The notes below the pieces were generated by a model that searched no databases, had not been told where the DNA came from, and saw only the letters and a program-made list of their open reading frames with translations. 64,000 nucleotides of DNA from Polytrichum commune (Eukaryota > Streptophyta > Polytrichopsida > Polytrichales > Polytrichaceae), in NCBI GenBank assembly GCA_950295325.1, contig OX485803.1, positions 31,308,001 to 31,372,000 of the forward strand, in the 5' to 3' direction. The position numbers and the translations under genes are program-made. Below, piece by piece: positions 49,201 through 61,683 of the stretch (position 1 is the first letter of the stretch; each line of letters opens with the position of its first letter).

Positions 49201-52200
49201 TTCCTTTGGACACCCCTGGATCATCTTCTACCCCTCATGCCACTCATCAATCATCAGAACCTGAGGTGAGTATCAACACTTGATTGCAATATTTTTCCAT
49301 CTCATAACCTGTCTACATTGTTCTAAGTGGAATGTTAAGTTGTTAAGGCAAAATAATGTTCCTTGTATGGTAGTTAAATTGTTTTTCTACTTGTAGGGGT
49401 CGCCAGCTGCAACAAGGATTAGTGGGGTCAAAAGGAAAGAAGCACCTGGATCCAAGTCAGTTGGGCCACAAACCAAACGAGCAGCTACTGTGTTGTTGAC
49501 CCCTGTGAAATCAAATCAAGGTAAGTGCTTCAGTTTTTTTGGCGTTTTCTTTTTAAGTGGAGCAAGTTTCTTTAGACATGCGAAACTGGGCTCGATTCAT
49601 GAAGAACAATTAAGGAGGCTGAGAGAAAGAATGGAACCTGTCTCTGGCCAGCTCTTAGCTGAAAGTTAATTTCTTATGTCAAGTAGGGCTCTATGTTCTA
49701 CACTGCTACGAATCCCTGCTGCTGAATTCCTGTTATTGGTTCAGATCACATTGTTAGTGGACTCTGTGAGCTACTAGACGAGCTCTTCGAGAGGACAGAG
49801 GCTCCAGGAGAAGATGAAGGGGAAGAGACTGGGACTTTTGTGTCCCTTGCTGAAATCAGGTCCATTGGTGAGGATATTGTAAAATTACGGTCAAAGAACT
49901 CCATACAGAATGTCCCTTTGGAGTATCTTGTACGGCTGCTGAACTTACTTGATCGGCATGTCCAGCGTGCTCATGAAAGGGAGGTGGATGAGAATGATGA
50001 CGTAAGTAGTCTTTTCACTCTCATGTTTGAGTGTGCAGATTGGATAGAGATATATCTCACTTCTGTCTTCATAGATACCTAGCAGTTATGTTTTGGTGTC
50101 TATATTATTTGATATACAACATTTATGTATTGTATCTGCTAACACTATCAGGAATTGGAGTTTTAGGGAATTGGTCTCTGAATTGAAGTCAATAAATCTC
50201 AAATTGCAACCTTGCATCTTTCTATTTGGTAGGAGAGTCAGGCATATCGTCGCAAGTTTTACAGGATGTAATGTTTCATCAGAGCATAATTTGGCTAGCC
50301 AAGGGCTGAGATGCGATTGTCCTGCTCTTCTGTGCATACTGAGTTGCAATTCTTACTTCTTGCAGGTAGATACAATGAATTTTGAAATTGTGATGTCAGC
50401 ATTGGAGGCAGTTCAAACATCATTGACGATCATGACTGGTCCTAACATGGCCAAGCAGATTTATAAAGAGGAGGTGCATGAATCTCCTGATTATCTTTGA
50501 ATTTTCTTTCTTTTTGTTGCAGCAAATGTCTTGGGTATATTTCAAGTCCTGTAAATTTTATTCTTTTTGTTTTTGAAGTGTCTCAATTCCTCAAGACTTT
50601 GATTTGTTTTTTGGTGGTGTCATTTGTCCATTGCTTGCTTGGTCTTCTGGCAGTCATCAATGCTTTTAATCCAGGACATGGTTAGAAATGGCACAATATG
50701 TCTACAGTCAGTCAGCCATGTATCAGGGCCTCTGATGTTGAACTTTACTTTGTGATTGATTTGTACAGATCATTGACAGAATCATAGATTTCTCAAGATA
50801 CCAGATTGTGCATAGTGTGTTCACTGCGTATGATCCCCTTTATCGCCAGATCCACAAGGGTTCTGCAGCTGGTGGGGAGGAAGGTAGCATCTCTTCAATG
50901 TTGTTATGACATTTCCTGTCTCTTCTTGTTTACAGCTTGGCAGTTTAGATGATTTTATACAGATTTTCTTTAAGCCATTTAAGTTAAGTGTGCTCCTATG
51001 GCTTTGGCCACAATTTATAGTTCATAGACTGCTTTGTGGGAGGTGAATAGTTTATCGGCATCTGGGGTTTCTCCCTGTCCTGTTCTGTCTCATCCTTACA
51101 CCTGTGATTTACCCATAAGTCGTACACTAATTATGTTGTGTGCTAAATATTGCGTGCCCATGCTTCAAACTTGTTCTCTGATTGTTCTGATAACCCAGAT
51201 GAAGATCTCTTCTTAAACATTGATGTCAACCTTATTTCACATGCAGAAGATGATGATGATGACATTGAGGGTTTGGAGAATGGCCCAAGTTCTGCAAAGA
51301 AGAGTCGTAGGAAGAGCAAAGCTGCAGCCAAACCTAAGAAAACAGCCACACACAAGTAAGGTTAATCAGGAGTGGTCCAGCATAAATGTGCTGCAACTGT
51401 TTGTTGGAAACTGTGTCACATTTGTAGCTTTTTCCATGGCGTTTAAGTGGACAAGAGGTGGCCAGTGTTAATATCATGCTAGATTCAAAGTTGACTCTTC
51501 AATATGCTTGCTTGAACATATCATGGTTTGTGGAGCTTATGTAGTTTGTTTGTTTTGAACAGGCTCTCAGGCCCCGTATCTAGTGTGCTGCACAAGCTCT
51601 GCAGTATTCTAGCTTTGTTGAAGGACCTTCTCAATGTTGCAAAACTTGTAGACAGTAGTGTCCTGCAACTTATGAAAACAATGCTGGATACCTTTAGTGT
51701 AGACAACATCCAGTTGCTGCAGTTAAAGGCTCTTGGTGTAGTTTGTATGGTGGGTTTGCGTACCTCTTTGTCACTTTCTTTTTCAAGTTTTGTGTCAGTT
51801 CTGCACTGCTATGGAAGAGTATCCTTGTTTTTGTCTCATTTCATTTGCTATCGATCTGCAACTTGTCCTCTTTTGATGTGAACATGCACCAAGCTTGCAT
51901 GAGTACTAGATAATCATTCACTGTTGTTGAACTGGGAGATAGTTGCTTAAAGTTTAACAGGATCAGTGCTTAGTGTGCTGATGTGTGCAAGCTTTTTGTT
52001 TTCTTCTCTTAAATCATTCTAACTGGTTGTACAGGTATTTGATGTATATCCCCAGCACCGAACTGTAATAATTGAGGAAATTGTAGCACTTCTTTGGAAG
52101 GTCCCATCAGCGAAACGTAGTCTAAGGTCTTACCACTTATCTGATGAAGAGCCCAAGCAGATACAAATGTTGACAGCCCTCATTCTACAACTAGTGCAGT

Positions 52201-55200
52201 GTAGTGTTACCCTTACAGGGGTTAGTTCTGATGGGAAATCTGAGGTGGAAATGAAAGGACAAAGCAGTGGTGCGGACGGAACTGGTTCTGTGAAAGTATT
52301 TGAGCCTGCAATGGAGGCAACAACAAACTTTTGGAAAAATATTTTCCAGCGTTGGGCTGCCCCAAAGTCTCCAGATGGTGTGGATGTGAAAGGTATTGTG
52401 GAGAATCTGGTTGTGGACTTATTGACCACCCTCAACGTGCCGGAGTTTCCAGCTGCCAGCCTTCTCCTTCAGGTAGCCTACTTCTAAGTAAATTGATGCA
52501 GAGATTATTAAGGAGTGCAATTATGTGAGCAACTCCATTGTTGAGTTGGTTTGGCCAAAAACACTGAAAGTGATTTGTCATATTGCGATGGCTTGCTTGA
52601 TGGCAATTTGTTTCTCCCGAAGATTTAAATTATGAGGCACTCATAGGTCAATCTGAAGGTTAGAGGTTAGGTTTGATTGAACGGCAATATTTACAATGTG
52701 CTCAGTGGCACATAGCACAATTTTAGTTTCTAGTTAATTTGTGAAGCCAGTAATAGTATAATTTTTAACATGGTGGTTTCACTTTGTTTCACTGTGTACT
52801 TGTATTCAATCTTTCCTTCTTTACTTGCAGGTATTTTGTGTCCTTCTGTTTGGAAATGCTGGCATCAGGGCCAAAGATGCAATCCAGAGGGGCACCTCGG
52901 TTGACCTTCTTGGTCTGGTAGCAGCTAGGCTGAAACAAGATGCAGTCTCTTGCAGTAAGGAGAATTTATGGATTCTGCAAGAACTTCAGGGAAAGGTTAC
53001 TGACGATGATTCCGATGATGAATTACAAAAGAAAAATTGTTCAGTTTGTGGTAAAGGGAAAGGATCAAAGGTCATGGTCACTTGTGATGGATGTAATCGT
53101 TGGTTTCATGGAGATTGTATTGGAGTTACCAAGCATGATATACTGGATCGAGGGTGGCTCTGCCACTGCTGCTTGTGCCGGAAGCAAATTGATGCGCTTT
53201 ATCCAGATAAGAAATCGCAAGTGAATGGAAACAAGTTGTCTAAGGGCAGCCAACAGGCAGATATGTTGGGAGATCCTAAGAATGGAGTAGCAGTCATTCA
53301 GCAAATTGTTTTGAATTATCTACATGAATTGGCTGGCAGTGACAGTACAGCAAATTATGCACGCAGGTGAGGTGTGATGGAATGCATCTCTTAAGGATAT
53401 ACAAGGGCTGCCTAGTATACAGATAGTTTCTATTTTGTCTTTTAAGTGGTCATGAAGTAAGTGTGCCACTTTGTACACTCAATAAATGCGTGGAACAACT
53501 GCTTTAGTAGTGAGGGCATTTGAAATGCACTATTGTCAAGGTGCTGCTGAAGACAAAGGCTGTGGGAAACCTCATGAGACAGCCACACAGCTGCACTGGA
53601 GCTTTTCAGAATGTTTCACTTTTAAGAGCATCAAGCAACAGATTTTGATTGCATGCACTGATTATTTTTGTTTGTTGAATCATGGATTCCAGTCTGCATA
53701 AGTCAACTATCAGATGCATCTGCTAATGACTGTGGAGCACTTCTTTTCCCCCCAGGTTTTATCTATGCCAGTGGCTGAGGGATGAGGTGCAAACCCCAGA
53801 GAGTATTCAGTTTTATCAAAATCGCTGGAACTCAAAGTCCCCTCTTCAAGATTTTGGCATTGCACTTATGCCTCTTTCTCGAGATGCTCTTCTTCGGATC
53901 TCAAGGGCCTTGGGCCAGCAGAGACCTCTTGCACGAGGCCTTGACAAGATACTGGAGAGGTTACTGGTACGTACTGCAAGATGTGACAAATCTAAGGCTC
54001 TCCTTTCCAGGAATAAAGGGATATTAGTGGATCTTAAATCTTGTGTATGCACATGTCTGTTTGTGATCCATGAAACGGATGGTAGAAGGTGTGTATGAAT
54101 TGCTAATGTTGTTTGCCTGTGAGCCATGGTTGCATTGTAAGAAGCTGGGAATGACTTCATGTGATTGTTTTTGTCATTTTACAGGTTAGCCTTACAGAGA
54201 ATGCACCCACTCCACGAGCCAAGGCACTGCGTGCGGTATGCTCTGCAATTCTTGGAATATCCCATTGCTCTCTTTTGTATCACTGTGCTTAGTAAATTAT
54301 TAGATCTTCTGACCTTCGCACTAAACCCTGGGTCTTATGAACTGAGCAGCAGTACAACCTCCTGAGAAGATTATAAAGCGACTTTGTCTGTTTCAATAAT
54401 TGAAAAGCCATACACAGTTTAGAAATTCTGAGATGGATGACAAGCTTCTTGACAAAAAGACCAGCTAACCTGTTTTGTCCAGGATTTTTTTCCTCAATTT
54501 CCTAACATATTTGTAAGTCTCAACCAGGTTGGTGCCATTGTGGAAGCCGATCCCAGTGTGTTGGGTGATGAGCGAGTGCAAAGGGCTGTGGAAGGACGAT
54601 TTCTTGATTCAGCTATATCTGTTCGAGAAGCTGCCATGGAGCTTGTTGGACGGCATATTGTTAATCGGCCTGATTTTGCTGTGAAGGTTCGATCTTAGGA
54701 CATTTCTTCCTTGCTTTCCAGTACTACAGTAAAGTCAAGGTACTTATCAGATGTCAACAATGCACGGCGTATTACTTTATTTTTCGTCATTGGAGAAGTG
54801 GTGGTAATGGTAGATTTTTTTATTGAGATATGCTAGTAATGTTAATTCTTCTCCCCTGCTGCCATTCCTGGTTCTCATTTCCTGGTTGCCTGTGCTTGTG
54901 TTTGCAGTACTTCGAGAAAATATCTGAGCGTATTATGGACACAGGTGTCAGTGTTCGAAAGCGGGTAATCAAAATCATCAGGGATGTCTGCATGTCAAAT
55001 TCAGGCTTTGCTAAGGCTACAGATGGTTGTGTTCGTATCATCTCTCGGATCAATGATGAAGAGACTAGTATACAGGTGACTATCATGTACATCTATCAGT
55101 TGATTAGTGTGCTTGTGATGACAAATACATTGGCAATCTGTACTTATGTTGATATTCTTGGATTTTCTCCCCTCATTGCTTTATTTTTCATGTTTATTAA

Positions 55201-58200
55201 TCTGGTCAAACACATTACAGGAAAGTCCAGTTTGAAGATAGTGTTACTGTAGTAGACTGGTATGAGGAATTTCTGCACAATGTGGTATCGCCTTTTGAGC
55301 AGAACGTTGACACATTTCTCTGTGCAGGACCTTGTGGGAAAGACTTTCTTTGAGCTTTGGTTTGAGGAACCGACTAATCATCAAACACAGTACTTGGGTG
55401 ATGGAAGTGTTGTGCCACTGGAGATTGCAGAAAGGGCACAGCAGCTGGTTGACGTACTCAGAAGCCTCCCAAGTCATCAAGCAATGGTTACCATCATAAA
55501 ACGCAGTCTCTCTCTCGATTTTTGTCCCCAGAACACCAGAAATTCAGCAACAAGCATGGTGACCCAAGCTGCTGTGAGACATCGCTGTGAGCTGATGTGC
55601 AAGTGCTTACTGGAAAGTGTGTTAAAGGTTAGTTGTGGTCATTGTTAATGTCATTCTTGAAATTTTGTATTTACATGAGTAAATCATGAAATGACTTATA
55701 CTAACTTGTCAATCATAAACATATTTCTCAGATTAAACAGATAGAGAGTTTCTTGAGAAATAGGTCGAATGATTCAAATGAACAAAGAGCAATGGCTAAA
55801 TATATTTTACTGATCAAATTGGTTTTACAGGTGGAAGAAGCAACAACAGATGATACAGACATTCGTGCTCTCCCCTATGTTTTAGCATTACATGCGTTCT
55901 GCACAGTTGATCCCACGTTATGTTCACCACCATCAGATCCTTCACGTTTTGCTGTGACTTTGCAACCATATTTGAAAACTCAGGTGCACAAAATTTTCAT
56001 CCCAATCCCACCAAAGTCATTTGATTTTTCTTCTTGAGGACAGTTGACACATGATAAATGCTGGATTTTCTTGGCTCTGGAGTAAAATGCCTTGTTCAAT
56101 CAAATATCAAGTCTAAATGCTGAACATCCAGAGTAATGCGTTCCTGTTCTGGAATCATAAGCAGCCTCACCCTTTCTGAGAATCATGTGAATGAATTCTG
56201 GTTGCACTTATATGTACTCTTTAAGAAATATATCTGACTTTGCGATCAATATCAAACTAATCTGTGTTAGCACTGTGGGATTAACATAAGCAGTCAAGAA
56301 GAGGTCAGAAGCCAACATACAACACCAGAGCCCTGATAATTCATTATGCTGGTGGCCTGATTTGTAGCCATTGGTCTTGAGCTTACCATAAAGAACTTGC
56401 TCTTGTCATTGATTATTGGCTATGATTTCAATGAGTTGTCTGTAGATTATCTATGCAATGTGAAGTTGGGCAAAGTTTAGAAAGAACATTGCTACTGTAC
56501 CAAATCAAGATCATGTCCAGGTCAAGTTGAAGTCCTGAGTTTAAGCCTGAAGAGTTTTGTCTTGTGTTGGTTGTGTTGTACAGGTTGCAAGTCGGGATGC
56601 AGCACAATTGTTGCAAAGTATTGTATATGTAATTGACACTGTACTTCCACTGTTGCGGAGACCTCCTCAGATGTTTGTGGAGGAGCTTGAGCGCGACCTA
56701 CGCCAACTGATTGTCACTTGCACTTTTCTCACAGTTGTCCATGCCTGCATAAAGTAATCAGATTCTACCAATTGTTTTACCTTCTGTTTCTCTAGTTTGC
56801 ATATTGATGTGTGAGTAAAGATGAAACAGTTCAAATAAGGAGTGTTGCATTACAACCTAAATTGTAGGCATCCTGATGTCAATGTCTGCAATATGTCTTG
56901 TGACTTTGTTGGACCTTCTATTATTTACATCAACAAAATTTACTCCAGAGCACGTGGAACCCTTGAATTTCTTTTTAAACCTTTGGATCTTTCCTACTGT
57001 TTTGGTGATACAGAAGTCTCTGTTCTTTGAGCAAGATTGCATCCAAAGGAGTGTCGTCATTTGAGTCTCTTGTTCGCCGTTTTTTCAAGATTCTTGATGG
57101 CAGCCGAAAACGAGAATCTGCAGTTGCTGAGAAAGCTGTAAGTAATTTCCATTTCATGGTGTTTGACGTTAAGCTACTACATTAATTTGGCTCATGGATT
57201 GTTGGCAGTGCCCCCCGGTGATTCCGTCATCTTACTCATAATTCGAGCAACATGATACTTGTGAATTAATAAAAATTGAAAGAATACTCTGTAGCTCTAG
57301 GCTGCTGTTTTTGATTTAGTGGCAGGGTTGAAAATACCTCAACACACACATACATTGATTGCATGAGATATTGTACTTACTAAGAAATCAAAAGACCGGG
57401 ACCTCATTGTGCCTCGATGTGTGCAGAATGTATTGCGTTGTCTCTTCTGCTTGGGATTGTTGGGTCGATATGGTGCAGAATCCATTGAGGCCATTGAAGA
57501 TGAGGATATTGACATGAGTCACCTGCTGGAGCTGTACAAATATTTTCTAGGTCTGGAGGATTTTGATATCAAAGCACGGGCCTTACAGGTGCCTAATTTG
57601 TACACTTTTTGATTTGAAAAAGGCATCGGTGCAGTTGTATGGTCAATCTGTCGAAATCATTTGATAGCATAAAATTAAAAAATCTGAGTGTTTTGGAGGC
57701 AATTTTACTTCCTGATGGGTGTTGGTGGATTTGAATATCATCAAAATAGGATTCACTGTTTAATTGATAGAATTTTATGTCTTGATACACAGGAGAAGTT
57801 CAGAACTCAAAAATTAGATATAACTAGTCAATGTGGCAAGTGTCTATCCAATAGAGGGGTGAGATACTTCCTACTTGGAGGCAGTGCCCATCTGCTTAGA
57901 GTTGCCTTTTGTGCTTACTAAAGTTGAAGAGTTTACTATATTTAGGAACATGTTATTTCGCCTCTCCAAATACGCTTTCAAAAGAGTGCCTTGGTATTTA
58001 ACAACGTTGCAGTGATAAGTGATGAAGAAATTCCTATGTTACTGGATTAGTACTTCTGAACACATGGATTCTAATGTTAACATTCTAGTTCTGGTTTTCT
58101 GCAGGCCTTAGGTTTCATATTCATTGCAAGACCTGAATTCATGATGGTGAAGAATATGGACAAGATTCTTGAGACTACCCTCAATGCAGAAGCTGATCCA

Positions 58201-61200
58201 CGCATTAAGGTCAGGCGGTTCATAATGTCAATTTTCCTCCTGATTAATGTTTGGATGTATCTACTCAAATATGGAGATTGAGCTCTTGCATTCTTTCATT
58301 GATGTATACTTAGTTAAACCTGCAATGCAGATCAATTCTGCATCGGTTCTGATGTGCTTAATTGTGCTCAGTTTATATTATAATAATAATAATAATAATA
58401 ATTCTGTGAAACCTCCTGCTTTTAAATCAAACTAAGCAGCTGTACCTCTTTACTTTCACAGATGCAAATGTTGCGGAATTTCAGTGATTATCTGTTTGAT
58501 GTTGAGGAGCAAATGGGGGTGGCTGAAGGTGGCCATGTTCCCAATGGAGAGAAAAAAGAATCAGGGAATGCTGTCCCAGTGGCTGCAGGTGCTGGGGATA
58601 GCAATATCTGTGGCGGCATCATCCAGCTGCATTGGGATTTGATTTTAGAAAGATGTTTGGACCTTAATGACCAAGTGCGGCAGACTGGATTGAAGGTTGG
58701 AATCTTTCTTCTTTGAGGGCATCACTGTTGAACAGTTTTGGTTTGAAGAAATAAGTTTCATAAGTTGAATGTATCCACTTTAGAAATTTGATATCGACAA
58801 GAGCTACACATACGTTTGTTCACACTGTTGTGTCAGGATGGTTGTGACCTTTATGATGCCCTTGCTGACATTATATTTGGCTTCTTTGTGGCTTATGTTT
58901 GTGTTCTAGAGATATGGACTGGTTTATGAGATGTTGAGGTGATTGTTGCATTGTTATCTATATGCATAGTGGGACACAATGAGGTCAAGGGAAGTAGAGC
59001 AGCTTGTTAATGCTTGTGAGGGGTGTTCAGGAATTAATTTTGGATTTATGTGTCTGTTGGGCTGGTTGTAGCTGTACTCATAAATGCATCTGGTCACCTT
59101 AGATTAAATTTCTGTACCAAGTCCCTTTGAGTAACAAGTTTGTATGCCCTAGAAAATTAGATCCCAGTATGTGAGTGATAAATAAGGAAACTTACTAATT
59201 AGCTGGTATGAGAATACTAGAAAACACACACAGGACCATTTGGAAGTTCTAGGACCAACTTTAAAACTTCTTTGACCATTTTTCTACCTAATGTTATGGG
59301 ATGGTAACTGTGATTTTTGTATTAATGAAGCTTTGTTTATTGTTTTGAACATAGGTGGTGGAGATAGTTTTGCGGCAAGGTTTGGTTCATCCAATGACGT
59401 GTGTTCCCCAGCTCATAGCTCTTGAAGTGGACCAGCTGGAATCAAATTGGAAACTTGCACACCGATTGTTAATGCACATGAATGAAAAGTATGTGTTTGT
59501 ATCTACAAGAAGGCGGTCTGCAATGCACTACTTTCTATCCTGTTAATTGAAGTAAAAGCATCTGGAAGTATTTTGCAGAGTGGAGTTTATTTTGAGCTAT
59601 GCCAGAAACATGAAGTTAGTTCTGTGCCCTATGCTAATCAGGAATTTGTCGCACTTGCAGGTACCCCTCATTTTTTGAGAGTCGATTAGGGGATGGTCTT
59701 CAGCTTTCATTTTCCTTTATACAGTCTGGGGCAGCATATTCTGTACAGGAGGCTTGTTCCATAAAGCCCACTGTCCTGAAAGCCAAAGAAATATCGAGCG
59801 CAGCAGTTTTTGCAAAGTCTGGAATTGCACGTATATACAAACTTATTAGGTCTAACAGAAATTCTCGAAACAAGTTCTTGTCTTCTGTCATTCGGAAGTT
59901 TGACTCTGGAGCATCCGGCATACAGTCAGTTCCTTTCTTAGTGTGAGTTACTACCCATCTATTATGGAACATCTATGTGTGTAGTACATTGCTGCTGATA
60001 AATGATGTTGAATAAATGAAGGAATTTCTCTATTTCTCTTATATGTATAGAATCTCCACCATAGTGACACTTGTGTTTATAACATATTGAAGTTGGTTCT
60101 GGGCCGGTTCTTTTTTCAAGAGAGTCTGATGCAAGATCAACAACCTAGCCCAGTGGTTTGGTTCCATGACTACCAGTTGACATTGCAGATTTGTGATTTT
60201 TTGGTATGACGTATGGTATATTTCTATCCTAAATGAAGGATGAATATTGTTTGTGGGTTGTACAGGTACTGTTCTGAGGTTTTGTCAGCACTACCGTTTG
60301 GTTTACCAGATGAACCACTGTATGTAGTATACACAATCAATAGGGTTGTACAAGTCCGTGGAGGGGAATTGGAGGCGAACATGAAGACCATTATCACTGA
60401 TGGAGCTTTAGGTACCATGACAAAGCATCTTCTTGAAATTATGGCAGCTGAGAAGGTGCGAGAAGGAGATGAGGCTTACAATCTCAATGCTGTTGCACAA
60501 GAACCTGAAAGTCAAAATCATTCTGAAGTGCATGCTGAAGTCGGGGAGGATACTGCAGGAGTTCCTGAAGAAGTTCTTGAGAAACTTAGGGTATGCATGA
60601 GATCGTACATTATTTCCTACTTGTCTCCTGCTCATTTTGTGAATATGATCATGGTACAGCCAGGTAGACTGATTAATTACTAAGTCTGGTCAGTTTTCAT
60701 GGTGGCTTTGAAATAATACCTTTTGTTTATGAGAATTTGGTCTCTTGTTTACATTTTTGGTGTTTCTGGAACCTGCAGGGATACTGCAACTCAGCAATGG
60801 CTTTAGCATTGCTACTACGGCTAAAGAGGCACTTGAAGATAGTGTATAATTTGAATGATGCTCGCTGCCAGGTAATTGGTAACACCTATTTGCTTGCCTC
60901 AATAAGTTTGTTCCTCGAGCAGCAGAGAAAACTATAGATACTCTTGATTGTATCTGCTAAGCCTTTGGGTCCAAATGATATTTCCCTAATAGTGAACATC
61001 TAAACTGCTTGTAACAATGAATACCTCCTTTTTTTGCAGGCTTACCAACCTTCTGAGGCAATCAAACCTGGGGATATGCTATCAAAGCGAGAAAGTGTGA
61101 AGGAATTTAGTGCAAAGGAGCTACCTATTGATGCGCCCACAACAGTGCGGCAAATGTTGGAACAGTATCAGGTACCAACTCTTTCACTGAAAGGAATCTT

Positions 61201-61683
61201 CATGGACAAAATAGAAAGAGGCAGGGTTGATCTTGTGATATCAGGCTTGATAATTGAGTTGTGATGATACTAGATTGTATTGTATGATGAGGGTAGGGAA
61301 AAGAAGAGGCCATGTATTTGAGGCTGTTTTTAATGCCAGACAAGTGCTGCAAGAGTTGACATTTGTCCATTTTATGTGAGCAGGCTTTCAAGAGATTGCT
61401 GAAGGAAGATAGTATGGACTATGCAGTCTACACAGCAAATATACCTGTTAAGAAAGGCAGAGCAAGTCGTGCCCAGGCCGCTGATACTGACGGTGCCCAG
61501 GCTAATGGACATTCAGTGCAAAGATCAATGCCAAGAAGGAAAAGTGTGGCTGCTACTGCTGTGGAGTATGCCGACTCTGGTGATGATGAAAGTGATGAAG
61601 ACTGGGGGGGTGATAAAGCCAGGCGGAGGAAAAGTGCTCCTTCAGGGAAAGCACGATCGCGGGGTAAAAAACAATCATTGTAA
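46285..61683 (+). CDS. SCC2: Sister chromatid cohesion protein SCC2 (NIPBL family, plant type with PHD finger), complete
   Basis: 28 exons join in phase: 46285-46529, 48772-48881, 49141-49265, 49397-49520, 49745-50001, 50366-50473, 50769-50883, 51199-51355, 51563-51749, 52035-52472, 52831-53366, 53756-53966, 54185-54235, 54528-54686, 54908-55075, 55328-55627, 55831-55983, 56584-56753, 57014-57137, 57427-57588, 58105-58209, 58462-58695, 59355-59488, 59661-59942, 60266-60590, 60779-60871, 61040-61171, 61384-61683. This gives 1,834 aa, near the plant SCC2 length. The start ATG follows an in-frame TAG at 46264. A C4HC3 PHD finger ([26 protein letters not shown]) spans residues 690-740, as in Arabidopsis SCC2 and absent from animal NIPBL. 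HEAT-repeat cores follow ([29 protein letters not shown]), then the conserved C-terminal [20 protein letters not shown] and a basic tail. With SCC4 it loads cohesin on chromatin. Intron 1 (2.2 kb) is the longest. Confidence 0.96.
58378..58402. repeat. (AAT)n microsatellite in SCC2 intron 21
   Basis: About eight TAA/AAT units lie between exons 21 and 22. Not coding. Confidence 0.8.
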
